A stretch of 64,000 nucleotides of DNA from Pannonibacter phragmitetus DSM 14782 (GTDB lineage: Bacteria > Pseudomonadota > Alphaproteobacteria > Rhizobiales > Stappiaceae): NCBI RefSeq assembly GCF_000382365.1, contig NZ_KB908215.1:496001-560000 (forward strand), in the 5' to 3' direction. Shown here piece after piece: positions 25,108 to 33,283 of the stretch. A model generated the notes under the pieces. That model did no database searches. It was not told where the DNA came from and saw nothing but the letters and a program-made list of their open reading frames with translations. Numbering within the stretch: position 1 is the first letter of the stretch; each line of letters begins with the position of its first letter. Made by a program: the position numbers and the translations under genes.

Positions 25108-25245
25108 ATCATGCCATGACTTGATCATGGCATCCATGCCCCTGTCTCTCCCCACGCAAAAGCGGCGAAAGCATGCAAGCCTTCAGAGAGGCTGACCGTG
25201 CAGCACGGGCACGGAGTGGATGCCATGGTCAAGCCATGGCATGAC
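25108..25245. repeat. REP/BIME-like pair of CTTGA-centred palindromes
   Basis: Two 23-bp palindromes, ATGCCATGA-CTTGA-TCATGGCAT (within 25108-25134) and ATGCCATGG-TCAAG-CCATGGCAT (within 25219-25245), each with 9-bp perfect arms. They are inverted relative to each other: over 27 bp the second, read on the minus strand, matches the first at 24 positions. They lie in the gap between convergent genes, where such elements usually sit. Form and centre resemble the extragenic palindromes common in Alphaproteobacteria. No gene lies in the 84 bp between them. Confidence 0.7.
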
Positions 25246-25285
25246 GAAGGAGAGGAACCATATCGCGGCGGGCTCCAGAGGAAGG

Positions 25286-25323
25286 TACAAAAACCAAAGG
25301 GCGCGCCGGGTGGGCGCGCCCTT
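25286..25323 (-). terminator. Rho-independent terminator of phoX
   Basis: Perfect 11-bp stem AAGGGCGCGCC (25297-25307) with GGCGCGCCCTT (25313-25323), loop of five; on the minus strand it is followed by TGGTTTTTG. Begins 25 bp after the phoX stop. Confidence 0.9.
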
Positions 25324-25347
25324 CGTGTTTCAGAGGATCACGGCAGA

Positions 25348-27258
25348 TCAGCCGATGATGCGGTTGTCTTCGTGCTTGATAGCGACGATGGCCGAGCGCG
25401 GCAGCTTGCCTTCGCCGTCCGGGAACGGAGCATCCGGGTGCTGGATGCCGACGAAGTGGGTGCGCTTGTCGGAAGACCAGGTCATGCCGGTCACTTCCGA
25501 ACCCTTCGGGGCCGTGAGGAAGCGCTCGATGCGGCCCGTCACCGGGTCGCCTGCCAGCATCTGGTTGTTGCCCTGACCGGCATAGTCACCTTCGTTGCTG
25601 TCTTCACCGTCCGTCTGGATCCAGAGCAGGCCCGTGGTGTCGAACATCATGCCATCCGGCGAGTTGAACATGTTGCCTTCGTTGATGTTCGAGGAGCCGG
25701 CATAGGCATCCTTGTGGACAGCCGGGTTACCGGCCATGCAGAACAGGTCCCACTTGAAGGACGCGTCGGCATGGTCTTCGTTCGCCGGGAACCAGCGGAC
25801 GATCTGGCCGTAGTTGTTCTTCTCGCGCGGGTTGACAGCGTTCACTTCCAGCGGGTCGCCGCCAGCGTTGGTGCGCAGCTTGCCGTCCTTCACTTCACCA
25901 CGGCGGCTGTTGTTGGTCAGCGCGCAGTAGGCTTCGATGGCCACCGGGTTGGTGGCAACCCACTCCGGGCGGTCCATGGTGGTGGCACCAACCTTGGAAG
26001 CAGCCTGACGGGTGAAGACGCAGATCTCGTCCATCTTCATGCCGGTGGTTTCCGGCGTCAGAGCCAACCACTCTCCGGTGCCGTCTTCCGCAAACTTGGC
26101 AACGTAAAGCGTGCCTTCGTCCAGCAGCTTCGAGGTGTCGCCGCCGGGGACATAGATGCCGTTGGAGACGTACTTGTAAAGGAACTCGCCACGCTCATCG
26201 TCGCCCATGTACACGACCACACGGCCATCACGCGCGATCACGCAGGCTGCGTTCTCGTGCTTGATACGGCCAAGAGCGGTGCGCTTGACCGGGGTGGAGG
26301 AAGCGTCCGACGGATCGATCTCGACCACGTAGCCAGCGCGGCGCGGCTCGTTCGGGTGCTTGGAAACGTCAAAGCGCTCGTCGAACTTCTCGTAGGCGTA
26401 GCGGGTTTCAGCCGCGATGCCGTAACGCTTGTAGTCGTCGGGCATCTTGAACTCGGCGTTGGTGGAGCCGAAGTAGCCGTTGAAGTTTTCTTCGCAGGTC
26501 AGATAGGTGCCCCAAGGGGTCTTGCCTGCACCGCAGTTGTTGAAGGTGCCGAGGCTTTCCGTGCCGGACGGATCGGCAGCGGTCTTCACCAGGTCGGAAC
26601 CGGCAGCCGGGCCGGAGAGCTTCATCGGGGTGTTGTGATGGATGCGGCGGTTGAACGGGCTGTCCACCACGATGTGCCAGCCGTTTTCGCCTTCCGCCAC
26701 TTCCATGACGGTGACGCCCTGCATGTGCTGCAGGATCTTCACGTCATCGGCGCTCTGCGGCACACCTTCCGGAGCATGCGGCAGGTTGATTTCCGGGTTC
26801 ACATACTCGTGGTTCACGGCAATGACCTGATGGCCGCCGATGACGAAGAGTTCCATGCCGTCGGTGTTTTCACCGAACACCTTGTCCGAATGCTCGACGC
26901 TGACAGCCTTTTCCGGGTCCAGATCCGGCACGCCCGAGAACAGCGGCTCGCCCCACTTGGCCAGCGGCTTCCAGATGTAGCCTTCCGGAACATGAACGGT
27001 GTGGCCGGTGGCGATCGGCACCGGCTTGAACTGGAAGCGCGAGGACGCGTCCTGCGCCAGTGCAGCGGTGGAGGACATCAGATTGCCAACGGTGCCCATG
27101 GCAGCAGCGGCGGAGCCGAAAGCCAGGACACCGCCAAGGAAGCCGCGGCGGGACAGGGCGCTTTCGACCACGCGGTCAAAATCCGTCACGGCCGGGGGCG
27201 GGTTCTGCAGTTCATCCCATTCGTCCCAGGACAGATCGCTCTTCTTGATGTCGGACAT
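25348..27258 (-). CDS. phoX: PhoX-family (DUF839) Tat-exported phosphatase
   Basis: 636-aa protein of the PhoX family, calcium/iron-dependent alkaline phosphatases exported by Tat. The twin-arginine motif SRRGFLGG starts at residue 36, followed by a hydrophobic segment and an AQA-type cleavage site near 69. Family blocks: NHEYVNPEINLPHA, NNCGAGKTPWGTYLTCEENFNGYFG (in parts; the Cys and Glu cluster), AACVIARDGRVVVYMGDDERGEFLYKY (in parts) and DTTGLLWIQTDGE. A Pho box about 66 bp upstream supports phosphate-starvation control. Monocistronic with its own terminator. Confidence 0.92.
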   Translation of the reverse strand: MSDIKKSDLSWDEWDELQNPPPAVTDFDRVVESALSRRGFLGGVLAFGSAAAAMGTVGNLMSSTAALAQDASSRFQFKPVPIATGHTVHVPEGYIWKPLAKWGEPLFSGVPDLDPEKAVSVEHSDKVFGENTDGMELFVIGGHQVIAVNHEYVNPEINLPHAPEGVPQSADDVKILQHMQGVTVMEVAEGENGWHIVVDSPFNRRIHHNTPMKLSGPAAGSDLVKTAADPSGTESLGTFNNCGAGKTPWGTYLTCEENFNGYFGSTNAEFKMPDDYKRYGIAAETRYAYEKFDERFDVSKHPNEPRRAGYVVEIDPSDASSTPVKRTALGRIKHENAACVIARDGRVVVYMGDDERGEFLYKYVSNGIYVPGGDTSKLLDEGTLYVAKFAEDGTGEWLALTPETTGMKMDEICVFTRQAASKVGATTMDRPEWVATNPVAIEAYCALTNNSRRGEVKDGKLRTNAGGDPLEVNAVNPREKNNYGQIVRWFPANEDHADASFKWDLFCMAGNPAVHKDAYAGSSNINEGNMFNSPDGMMFDTTGLLWIQTDGEDSNEGDYAGQGNNQMLAGDPVTGRIERFLTAPKGSEVTGMTWSSDKRTHFVGIQHPDAPFPDGEGKLPRSAIVAIKHEDNRIIG

Positions 27259-27323
27259 GGCTAGCTCTCTCTCGAAACTGTTTACGAGGTCTATCGCCTC
27301 GCCCGACCGGTTAATGGCTCACT

Positions 27324-27341
27324 GTCACAGGCAGATGACAA
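27324..27341 (-). promoter_or_regulatory. Pho box upstream of phoX
   Basis: On the minus strand TTGTCAT-CTGC-CTGTGAC: two heptamers close to CTGTCAT, 11 bp apart, the arrangement bound by PhoB. Located 66 bp before the phoX ATG. A CATTAA at the right distance downstream could serve as the -10. Confidence 0.75.
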
Positions 27342-27435
27342 GGTAGCAGGCGCTCAGGGTTGCAGCTTATCCGGCTTGGTAAAAATGCGGATTATCTCCG
27401 TGGAGAAACAAGGTACTGGCATCATCGGGTGCATC

Positions 27436-27463
27436 TGAACCGGCAGCGCGTCTGCAACGTATT
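27436..27463 (+). promoter_or_regulatory. Possible ECF-sigma promoter of the SDR operon
   Basis: TGAACC (27436-27441), 16-bp spacer, CGTATT (27458-27463): the GAAC/CGT form of extracytoplasmic-function sigma promoters. It would start transcription near 27470, just ahead of the GGAG (27483) and TTG (27495) chosen for the first gene. The sigma factor is not encoded in the window. Confidence 0.35.
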
Positions 27464-27494
27464 AATCGCGGTTGAATTGACTGGAGCACCCGAG

Positions 27495-28235
27495 TTGACC
27501 GAGCCTGCCGCGCAAGACCTGAACTCGTTCCCGCCCGGTGGCCTCGCAGTTGTTGCAGGCAGCACGGGAGCGATAGGGGCAGAGATTGCCCGCCAGATCG
27601 AGGCAAGCGGCCGTTTCGCCAGGGTGATCGGGCTTTCCCGGTCTGGCAGCGGCGGCGTGCCCTTTGATCTCACGGATGAGGCAAGCATTGCAGCCGCTGC
27701 GCTCGCCATTGGCGAGGCGTCGAAAACCGCTCCCGTGCGGCTTGTCTTCGATGCGACCGGCATGCTCCATGAGGGCAATATCCAGCCCGAAAAGAGCTGG
27801 CGGCAGATGGATCCGGCCGCCATGGCACGGGTGTTTGCCATCAACACCATCGGCCCGGCTCTGCTCATGAAGCACTTCCTGCCACTGCTGGCTGGTGAGG
27901 GAAAGGCAGTGTTTGCTACGCTCTCTGCCCGTGTCGGAAGCATCGGCGACAACAATCTGGGCGGCTGGTACAGCTACCGTGCTGCAAAGGCCGCACTCAA
28001 CCAGCTTGTCCGCTCCGCCAGTATCGAACTGGCCCGTAAACGCCCTGAAAGCCTCTGCATCGCCCTGCATCCGGGCACCGTGGAGAGCCCTCTGTCAGAG
28101 CCCTTCGCCAGATCCGGCCTCACTGTGCGCCCGCCACAGGAGGCCGCCCGCCTGCTGCTGCGGACCATCGATGATCTCAGCGCTGCGCAGACCGGCAGTT
28201 TCCATGATGCGGAAGGCAAGGAGATCGTATGGTGA
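27495..28235 (+). CDS. Short-chain dehydrogenase/reductase, CsgA (C-factor)-like
   Basis: SDR of about 246 aa. N-terminal nucleotide motif GSTGAIGAEIAR, an NTIGPALLMKHFLPLL region, and the active-site pair Tyr-x3-Lys in WYSYRAAKAALNQL with upstream Ser in LSARVGSIGDN. There is no ATG near the expected N-terminus; TTG 27495 has GGAG at 8 bp, and open sequence further upstream (to 27360) shows no SDR similarity. The stop overlaps the DUF393 gene by 7 bp, so these are one operon. Substrate unknown. Confidence 0.75.
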   Translation: MTEPAAQDLNSFPPGGLAVVAGSTGAIGAEIARQIEASGRFARVIGLSRSGSGGVPFDLTDEASIAAAALAIGEASKTAPVRLVFDATGMLHEGNIQPEKSWRQMDPAAMARVFAINTIGPALLMKHFLPLLAGEGKAVFATLSARVGSIGDNNLGGWYSYRAAKAALNQLVRSASIELARKRPESLCIALHPGTVESPLSEPFARSGLTVRPPQEAARLLLRTIDDLSAAQTGSFHDAEGKEIVW

Positions 28236-28666
28236 GCACCGCCGTCACGCCCCCGGCAGCACCACAGCCGGAAATGCCGCCCGTCACAGTCTATTATGAC
28301 GGCGCCTGCCCGCTCTGCTCGCGCGAGATCGCCGTCTACAGGCGGCAGGCCGGCGCGGAAGGCGTATGCTGGGTGGATGTGTCCTCTGAGGCCGTGGAAG
28401 CCCTGCCGGACGGGCTCACGCGCAGTGCCGCGCTTGCACGGTTCCATGTGCGCGGCGCCGATGGAAAGCTGCGCTCAGGCGCGGCAGCCTTCCTCAGCCT
28501 GTGGCACAGTCTGCCGCGCTTCGCCTGCGCTGCCCGCCTGCTCGACCGGCTAGTTCCGCGCGCCATCCTGGAGTCCGGCTACCGTCTGACGCTCATCATC
28601 CGCCCTGCCCTGCAAGCCCTGGCAAGGCGCGTGTTCCGCCCTCATCCGCAGGAGCAAGACAGATGA
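28229..28666 (+). CDS. DUF393 / DCC-family thiol-disulfide protein
   Basis: 145 aa with the defining DCC motif in VYYDGACPLCSREIAVYRR: DGxCPLC, a thioredoxin-like Cys-x2-Cys close to the N-terminus. The rest matches DUF393 in pattern (FHVRGADGKLRSGAAAFLSLW, then a hydrophobic ARLLDRLVPRAI). Proposed to be a thiol oxidoreductase, without a defined partner. Start overlaps the SDR gene; its stop overlaps the next ATG (ATGA). Confidence 0.85.
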   Translation: MVSTAVTPPAAPQPEMPPVTVYYDGACPLCSREIAVYRRQAGAEGVCWVDVSSEAVEALPDGLTRSAALARFHVRGADGKLRSGAAAFLSLWHSLPRFACAARLLDRLVPRAILESGYRLTLIIRPALQALARRVFRPHPQEQDR

Positions 28667-29151
28667 CACGGCACCTCACCTTCAATCCGCTCACTGTGCC
28701 GCGCCCGGCGCTTGCCCTCGGAGTTGCCGGGCTGATCCCGTTTGTGGCCGCCAGCTTGATGACCTTTGCCGGGCAGCCCGAGTTGCGCCCGCAAGCCGCC
28801 TTCGCACTTGCAGCTTATGGCGCGGTCATCCTGTCCTTACTGGGGGGCATTCACTGGGGTGTGGCCATGGCCGCATCCACCGGACAGGACGGGCCTTTTG
28901 AAGACAGGGAGCTTCTCACCCGGCTTGCCATCGCTGTCGCCCCTTCTCTTGCAGGCTGGGCGGGCTTGCTGTTGCCGCAGACTTCAGGGCTTCTGCTGCT
29001 GGCTGCGTGCTTTGCCGCCATGTTCGCCCTTGATCTGACCGCATCGAGGGAGGGCAAGTTTCCGCTCTGGTATCCAGCGCTGCGCCTGCCGCTCAGCGCC
29101 GGAGCAGCGGCCTCGATGCTGCTGGGAGCCGCCGCGCCTTCCGTCATGTAA
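28663..29151 (+). CDS. DUF3429 membrane protein
   Basis: 162 aa with five hydrophobic segments and the LSLLGGIHWGVAMA motif characteristic of DUF3429. ATG 28663 overlaps the DUF393 stop, so translation is coupled. From memory, DUF3429, DUF393 and CsgA-like SDR genes co-occur in photolyase/ECF-sigma-linked clusters of other Proteobacteria; no photolyase is seen here. Function unknown. Confidence 0.82.
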   Translation: MTRHLTFNPLTVPRPALALGVAGLIPFVAASLMTFAGQPELRPQAAFALAAYGAVILSLLGGIHWGVAMAASTGQDGPFEDRELLTRLAIAVAPSLAGWAGLLLPQTSGLLLLAACFAAMFALDLTASREGKFPLWYPALRLPLSAGAAASMLLGAAAPSVM

Positions 29152-29270
29152 GCAGGTAGCGCACCCCAAAGCCTTGCAAAGATCTCTTTTCAGATGATCC
29201 AGACTCAGTCATTCATTGTGCATTAACCATAAATGCCGAAGCTGTAATCGTGGATATCGGGGAGACCGGC

Positions 29271-29483
29271 ATGGTTCGCTTGCGCAAACGCCTTGAGAGT
29301 TTGGACGACTTCTTTGCAGCGGTCGAAGGCTATACACATTTGCCCACCGAACTGCTGGTCCGCTTCCTGCTCGACAACTATCTCGTTGATTTGGACCAGC
29401 TTTCCGAGTTTGCCAACGCAATGAAACTGCAGCAGGTCAACCAGAACGCCGCCAATCCCGGCGCCGCCTCGATCGCAGCCTGA
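29271..29483 (+). CDS. Small protein of unknown function (70 aa)
   Basis: Starts at ATG 29271 with GGGGAG at 6 bp; a GTG at 29250 is less likely. Sequence is soluble, helical and charged: MVRLRKRLESLDDFFAAVEG, a middle LLVRFLLDNYLVDLDQLSEF, and a low-complexity Asn/Ala/Gly tail. No recognised domain, no cysteine, no signal. A CtrA-like half-site TTAACCAT lies at 29223-29230. Neighbours are DUF3429 upstream and a convergent receiver protein. Coding status is supported by the ribosome-binding site and composition only. Confidence 0.6.
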   Translation: MVRLRKRLESLDDFFAAVEGYTHLPTELLVRFLLDNYLVDLDQLSEFANAMKLQQVNQNAANPGAASIAA

Positions 29484-29527
29484 TACAGCTTCTTTGCCTT
29501 CACTCGATTTAAGATGTCAGGCGGATC

Positions 29528-30064
29528 TCAGCCGATGGCCTGAGTTTCCTCGGATTGCTGCGCGGGGGCGCTGGCATTTCCCGGCTGTGGCAGTCCGCCC
29601 TGCCAGATCTTCTGGCGGTTGCGGATCTCGCGCGGTGCGGGGCCGAAATAGCTCGGGGTTTTCACAAAATCGCGGGGCTGCATGATCACGCTGGACACCC
29701 GCTGATAAAGCGCCTTTGCCGAAATCGGCTTGGACAACAGCTCATGCACGCCCAGACGCCGCGCTTCGATGATGCGGCTGCGCTCCGTGTGCCCCGTCAC
29801 CATGATGATGGGAATATAGGCAAAGGGATTGTTCTGGGTGCGGATCATACGCACCATATCGGCGCCGTCGAGGATCGGCATCACCCAGTCGAGAATCAGA
29901 ATATCGGGATTGGCGCGGTCCATGGCCTCAAGGCCCGACGCACCATCTTCGGCCTCGACAATGCGCCGTGCACCAAAGCCCTGCAGCATGGTCCGCAGGA
30001 TCGTTCGCATGTAGGCGCTGTCTTCCACCAGAAGAAATGTCAGCGAGGCAAGGTCAAGGCTCAC
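29528..30064 (-). CDS. Single-domain response regulator with C-terminal extension
   Basis: 178 aa. CheY-like receiver (residues about 8-125): acidic pair Glu14-Asp15 in LLVEDSAYMR, phosphoacceptor Asp59 in ILDWVMP, Thr in MVTGHTE and Lys in LLSKPIS. A 50-residue proline-rich tail (PRDFVKTPSYFGPAPREIRNR) follows and no output domain. GTG 30064 has GGAGG at 6 bp; a TTG at 30070 abuts the ribosome-binding site and is rejected. No kinase is adjacent; such PPREIRNRQKIW-type tails recur in alphaproteobacterial receivers (from memory). Confidence 0.85.
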   Translation of the reverse strand: MSLDLASLTFLLVEDSAYMRTILRTMLQGFGARRIVEAEDGASGLEAMDRANPDILILDWVMPILDGADMVRMIRTQNNPFAYIPIIMVTGHTERSRIIEARRLGVHELLSKPISAKALYQRVSSVIMQPRDFVKTPSYFGPAPREIRNRQKIWQGGLPQPGNASAPAQQSEETQAIG

Positions 30065-30543
30065 CGGCAACCTCCGTTCGTCCAGATCAGACTACGGGCA
30101 AAGGATGAAAAGAGAGTTAGTCAGCTCTGCCAGTATCCGCCGGTCCGTTTTCAGGCCGCAGCCGTGCCCTTCACCTCTGAGCGCGGCTGCCAAGCCCGAC
30201 TGTTAACAGACAGAGAGGGTTTGGCTGCGCAAGCGGGCCTTTCCAAGGCAGGATCAGCCGATTTTCAGCCTCTTCAGCCATTAATTCAATAATTTCAGCC
30301 CGTTGCACAACCGGTCATGCGGCCGCAAAATTTCTTTTACCCAAGGGCATTTAACCGGAGATGCCGCAGATTTGACATAAGATTCAAATCACCGGGTTTA
30401 AACCTTGGTAAAGTTGCGAAGCATTAACTCAATCCGGAGCTATGGCTTAACGCGCCTTTCAGGGAGCCGTGCTATAAAAACGTCACAGTCAGACAAGGCG
30501 GGTTTTCACGATAGCCTTTCATCCTGACACTCCGGAGCCAGCC
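30065..30543. other. 479-bp non-coding gap between divergent genes
   Basis: No credible gene on either strand. Contains the dyad GATTTGA-N8-TCAAATC (30369-30390), which embeds a TTGACA, the palindrome CTGTTAACAG (30200-30209), several TTAA stretches and a TATAAA (30473-30478) about 65 bp before the small membrane protein gene, a likely promoter element. A small RNA cannot be excluded. Confidence 0.4.
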
Positions 30544-30717
30544 ATGCAGAGCGAACGCATCGAGAAGAAGAGGGAGGCACGCAGGGACGAACCTGTTGCG
30601 CAGATCCCGTCCTTCAGTGCCAGCTCAGGCCCTGCTCACGAGAATATTCTCCTCTTCTCAGGTCTGGCTCTGCTGATCGTCTCCGCCAGCATGGTGATCA
30701 CCGCGCTCGTCGGCTGA
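30544..30717 (+). CDS. Small single-span membrane protein of unknown function (57 aa)
   Basis: ATG 30544 with CGGAG 7 bp upstream. The first 33 residues are polar and highly charged (MQSERIEKKREARRDEP at the start), followed by one hydrophobic helix (ENILLFSGLALLIVSASMVI, ending ALVG) and the stop. The positive N-terminus predicts it inside the cytoplasm. It is convergent with ccoS, 44 bp away, next to the cbb3 island, but no FNR box lies upstream. Not recognised as any known family. Confidence 0.6.
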   Translation: MQSERIEKKREARRDEPVAQIPSFSASSGPAHENILLFSGLALLIVSASMVITALVG

Positions 30718-30761
30718 GGCATGTGCCCCGGCATCGCTTTGGCTAGGCATCGCGCAGCCGG

Positions 30762-30929
30762 TCAGGCTTTCTTTCCGTCGCCATCTTCCAGATCATCATC
30801 ATCCAGAATACGCCAGCCGGCGCCTTCGAGATCATCATACTGGCCGCTTTTCAGCGACCACAGGAATCCCACAAGCCCCAATCCACCGAGGAACAGGGCG
30901 ACCGGAATGAGAAACAGCAGGATGGTCAT
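30762..30929 (-). CDS. ccoS: cbb3-type cytochrome oxidase assembly protein CcoS
   Basis: 55 aa: one N-terminal membrane helix (MTILLFLIPVALFLGGLGLV), then FLWSLKSGQYDDLEGAGWRI and an acidic tail DDDDLEDGDGKKA, the standard CcoS/FixS pattern in which the SGQYDDLEG motif is diagnostic. ATG overlaps the fixI stop (ATGA). Required for cofactor insertion into the cbb3 oxidase. Last gene of fixGHIS. Confidence 0.93.
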   Translation of the reverse strand: MTILLFLIPVALFLGGLGLVGFLWSLKSGQYDDLEGAGWRILDDDDLEDGDGKKA

Positions 30930-33211
30930 TCTGCCCCCCGAGGCTTGAGAGAGATCGCCGGCTTACGGCCAGCGGCTGTGCTGGTTCCAGCCGGGCCGGA
31001 CACTGCATCCTGTGCCATGCGCGCATTGACGAGGCGCAGGCGCAGGGCATTGGCCGTGACGATGAGGGACGAGCCCGACATGGCGGCTGCCGCAATCAGC
31101 GGCGTGACAAAGCCCGCCACCGCAATCGGAACAGCGATCAGATTGTAGATCACCGAGATCCACAGGTTCTCGATCATGGCCGCCTTGGCCTTGCGGGAGA
31201 TGGCCAGCGCTTCGGCCACGGGGCGCAGCGGATCACCTAGGAACACGGCATCGGCAGCGGCCTGGCTGATGTGGACCGCCGTCACCGGCGACAGCGACAC
31301 ATGCGCTGCGGCCAGAGCGGGAGCGTCATTCAGCCCGTCACCGACCATCAGAACGGTGCGGCCAGCCTGCTTCAGGTCCTCCAGCCGGGCAATCTTGCCC
31401 GCAGGCGTCATCCCGGCCCGCCATTCGCGGATTCCAAGGGCATTCGCGGCCTGCTCCACGGCGCCCGCACGGTCACCGGACAGGATCTCCAGATGATAGC
31501 CCATGGCCCTCAGGCTTGCGGCAACGGCCGGAGCATCAGGCCGGAGCTTCTGCCGCAGGGCGATCAGCCGCACCGGCCCCTCGCCGACCCGATAGGCCAG
31601 CAGCGAGGCATCGGGATGGCGTTGCATCAGCGCCGCCACTTCTGCCTCTGCCGCACCGCAGAAGACGGGGCTGCCAAGCCGGATTTCGCGTGCCCCAAGA
31701 TCGCAGGAGACACCTGCCCCGCTTGTTTCTGCCACACCGGCCAGCGGCTCGCTGGCCGCCGTTGCCTGAGCAAGGCCACGGGCCAAAGGATGACGGCTGG
31801 ACAGCGCCAGACGCCCGGCGAGCAGAAGATCCCGGTCCGACAGATCCGGCTCTTCCACCAGTTCCGGCTCGGACAGGGTCAGCGTGCCAGTCTTGTCGAA
31901 AACGATGGTATCAGCCGCCGCCAGCCGCTCGATGGCGTCGCCCGAGCGGATCAGCACACCGGCCTTGAACAACTGCCCGGAAGCGACGACCTGCACCGCC
32001 GGAATGGCAAGGCCAAGCGCGCAGGGGCAGGTGATGATGAGAACCGAAATGGCGATGACAAGAGCCGGCTGCCAGCCAATGCCATAAAGCGCCCATCCGG
32101 CAAAGGTCAGCGCTGCCGCCGCATGCACCACCGGCGAATACATGGAGGCGGCCCGGTCTGCGAGCACGACATAGGAGGACTTGGCCTGTCCGGCCGCTTC
32201 CAGCAGACGGTTCACCTCATCCAGCACCGTGGAACCGGAGGCAACCGCCACGCGCACATGCAGCACGCCATCGGCATTGCTGGTGCCGGCATAGACCCGG
32301 TCCCCGGGTCTTACCGGCTCCAGCGCAGTTTCGCCGGTCACAAGGCTCTGATCGACCTCGGACACGCCCTCTTCAATGATCCCGTCAACCGGAATGCGGT
32401 CACCAGCGGTGACCAGCACGAGGTCGCCGGGTTGAATGCGGGAGAGCGGCACCTCGCGCACGCTGCCGTCCGGATTGATCCGCGCCGCGACCTCCCCCTT
32501 CAAGGCCGCGATATTCTCCGCCAGCGACTGGGTGCGGCCGCGCATGTTGTGGTCGAGATAGCGGCCGACCAGCAGGAAGAACAAAAGCATGGTGGCGGAT
32601 TCGAAATAGGCGTGATGCTGGCTTTGCGCGGTCTGGACCAGCGACAGCCCGACCGCAAGGCACACGCCGATGGAAATCGGCACATCCATGTTGAGGCGGC
32701 GGCCGCGGATGGCATTGAAGGCACTTCTGAAGAACGGGCGGCCCGCATAGGCAACCGCCGGAAGGGCGATCAGCGCCGAAATCCAGTGAAACAGGTCGCG
32801 GGTTTCGTCGGTGATATCCGTGACATTGCCCGACCAGACCGAGACGGAGAGCAGCATGATGTTCATCGCTGCAAAGCCGGAGACGGCAATGGCGCGCATC
32901 AGCTCCCGCCCCGTCTGGTCCTGAAGGTTGCGCGCCGAAGCCGGATCGAACGGGTGGGCCTTGTAGCCCATGCGCGCCAGCGTGGCGACAATCTTGTCCG
33001 CCCCGGTGGCTGCGGCATCCCAGTCCACGGCGAGCCGGTGAGAGGTGAGGTTGACGCGCGCCCTGGCGACGCCCGGCAGGCGCATCAGCCCCCGCTCGAT
33101 GTCGCCCATGCAGGCTGCACAGGTAATGCCCTCGACGGCCAGGTCCATATGGGCCCTGCCCTCTTCTCCGGGTGTGACGAATGCGTCCCAGTCACGCATA
33201 TGCACAGTCAT
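30926..33211 (-). CDS. fixI: Cation (copper)-transporting P1B-type ATPase
   Basis: 761 aa. Cytoplasmic heavy-metal-associated domain with GITCAAC (Cys31, Cys34), eight membrane helices, Thr-Gly-Glu phosphatase motif at 292-294, metal-transport CPC at 395-397, phosphorylated Asp439 in DKTGTLT, and GDGLNDAPAL near 640. CcoI/FixI exports copper destined for the CuB centre of cbb3 oxidase. Located between fixH and ccoS; a hairpin sits in the 72-bp fixH-fixI gap. Confidence 0.95.
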   Translation of the reverse strand: MTVHMRDWDAFVTPGEEGRAHMDLAVEGITCAACMGDIERGLMRLPGVARARVNLTSHRLAVDWDAAATGADKIVATLARMGYKAHPFDPASARNLQDQTGRELMRAIAVSGFAAMNIMLLSVSVWSGNVTDITDETRDLFHWISALIALPAVAYAGRPFFRSAFNAIRGRRLNMDVPISIGVCLAVGLSLVQTAQSQHHAYFESATMLLFFLLVGRYLDHNMRGRTQSLAENIAALKGEVAARINPDGSVREVPLSRIQPGDLVLVTAGDRIPVDGIIEEGVSEVDQSLVTGETALEPVRPGDRVYAGTSNADGVLHVRVAVASGSTVLDEVNRLLEAAGQAKSSYVVLADRAASMYSPVVHAAAALTFAGWALYGIGWQPALVIAISVLIITCPCALGLAIPAVQVVASGQLFKAGVLIRSGDAIERLAAADTIVFDKTGTLTLSEPELVEEPDLSDRDLLLAGRLALSSRHPLARGLAQATAASEPLAGVAETSGAGVSCDLGAREIRLGSPVFCGAAEAEVAALMQRHPDASLLAYRVGEGPVRLIALRQKLRPDAPAVAASLRAMGYHLEILSGDRAGAVEQAANALGIREWRAGMTPAGKIARLEDLKQAGRTVLMVGDGLNDAPALAAAHVSLSPVTAVHISQAAADAVFLGDPLRPVAEALAISRKAKAAMIENLWISVIYNLIAVPIAVAGFVTPLIAAAAMSGSSLIVTANALRLRLVNARMAQDAVSGPAGTSTAAGRKPAISLKPRGAE

Positions 33212-33237
33212 GATCCGTCCTTCTCGCGGGAGAAAAT

Positions 33238-33272
33238 GCCATGCCCGGTTCGCCCCCCGAACCGCGCATGGC
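33238..33272 (-). promoter_or_regulatory. Stem-loop in the fixH-fixI gap
   Basis: GCCATGC (33238-33244) pairs with GCATGGC (33266-33272) and GGTTCG (33247-33252) with CGAACC (33258-33263), separated by a 2-by-2 internal mismatch; loop of five C-rich bases. No U-tract; may set the fixH:fixI expression ratio. Confidence 0.5.
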
Positions 33273-33283
33273 GCTTGTCGAAC

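Noticed and set aside
25198-27264. 688-codon plus-strand open frame
   Set aside because: Antisense to phoX, which has a Tat signal, Pho box and terminator. The frame also runs through the repeat and terminator at 25219-25323.
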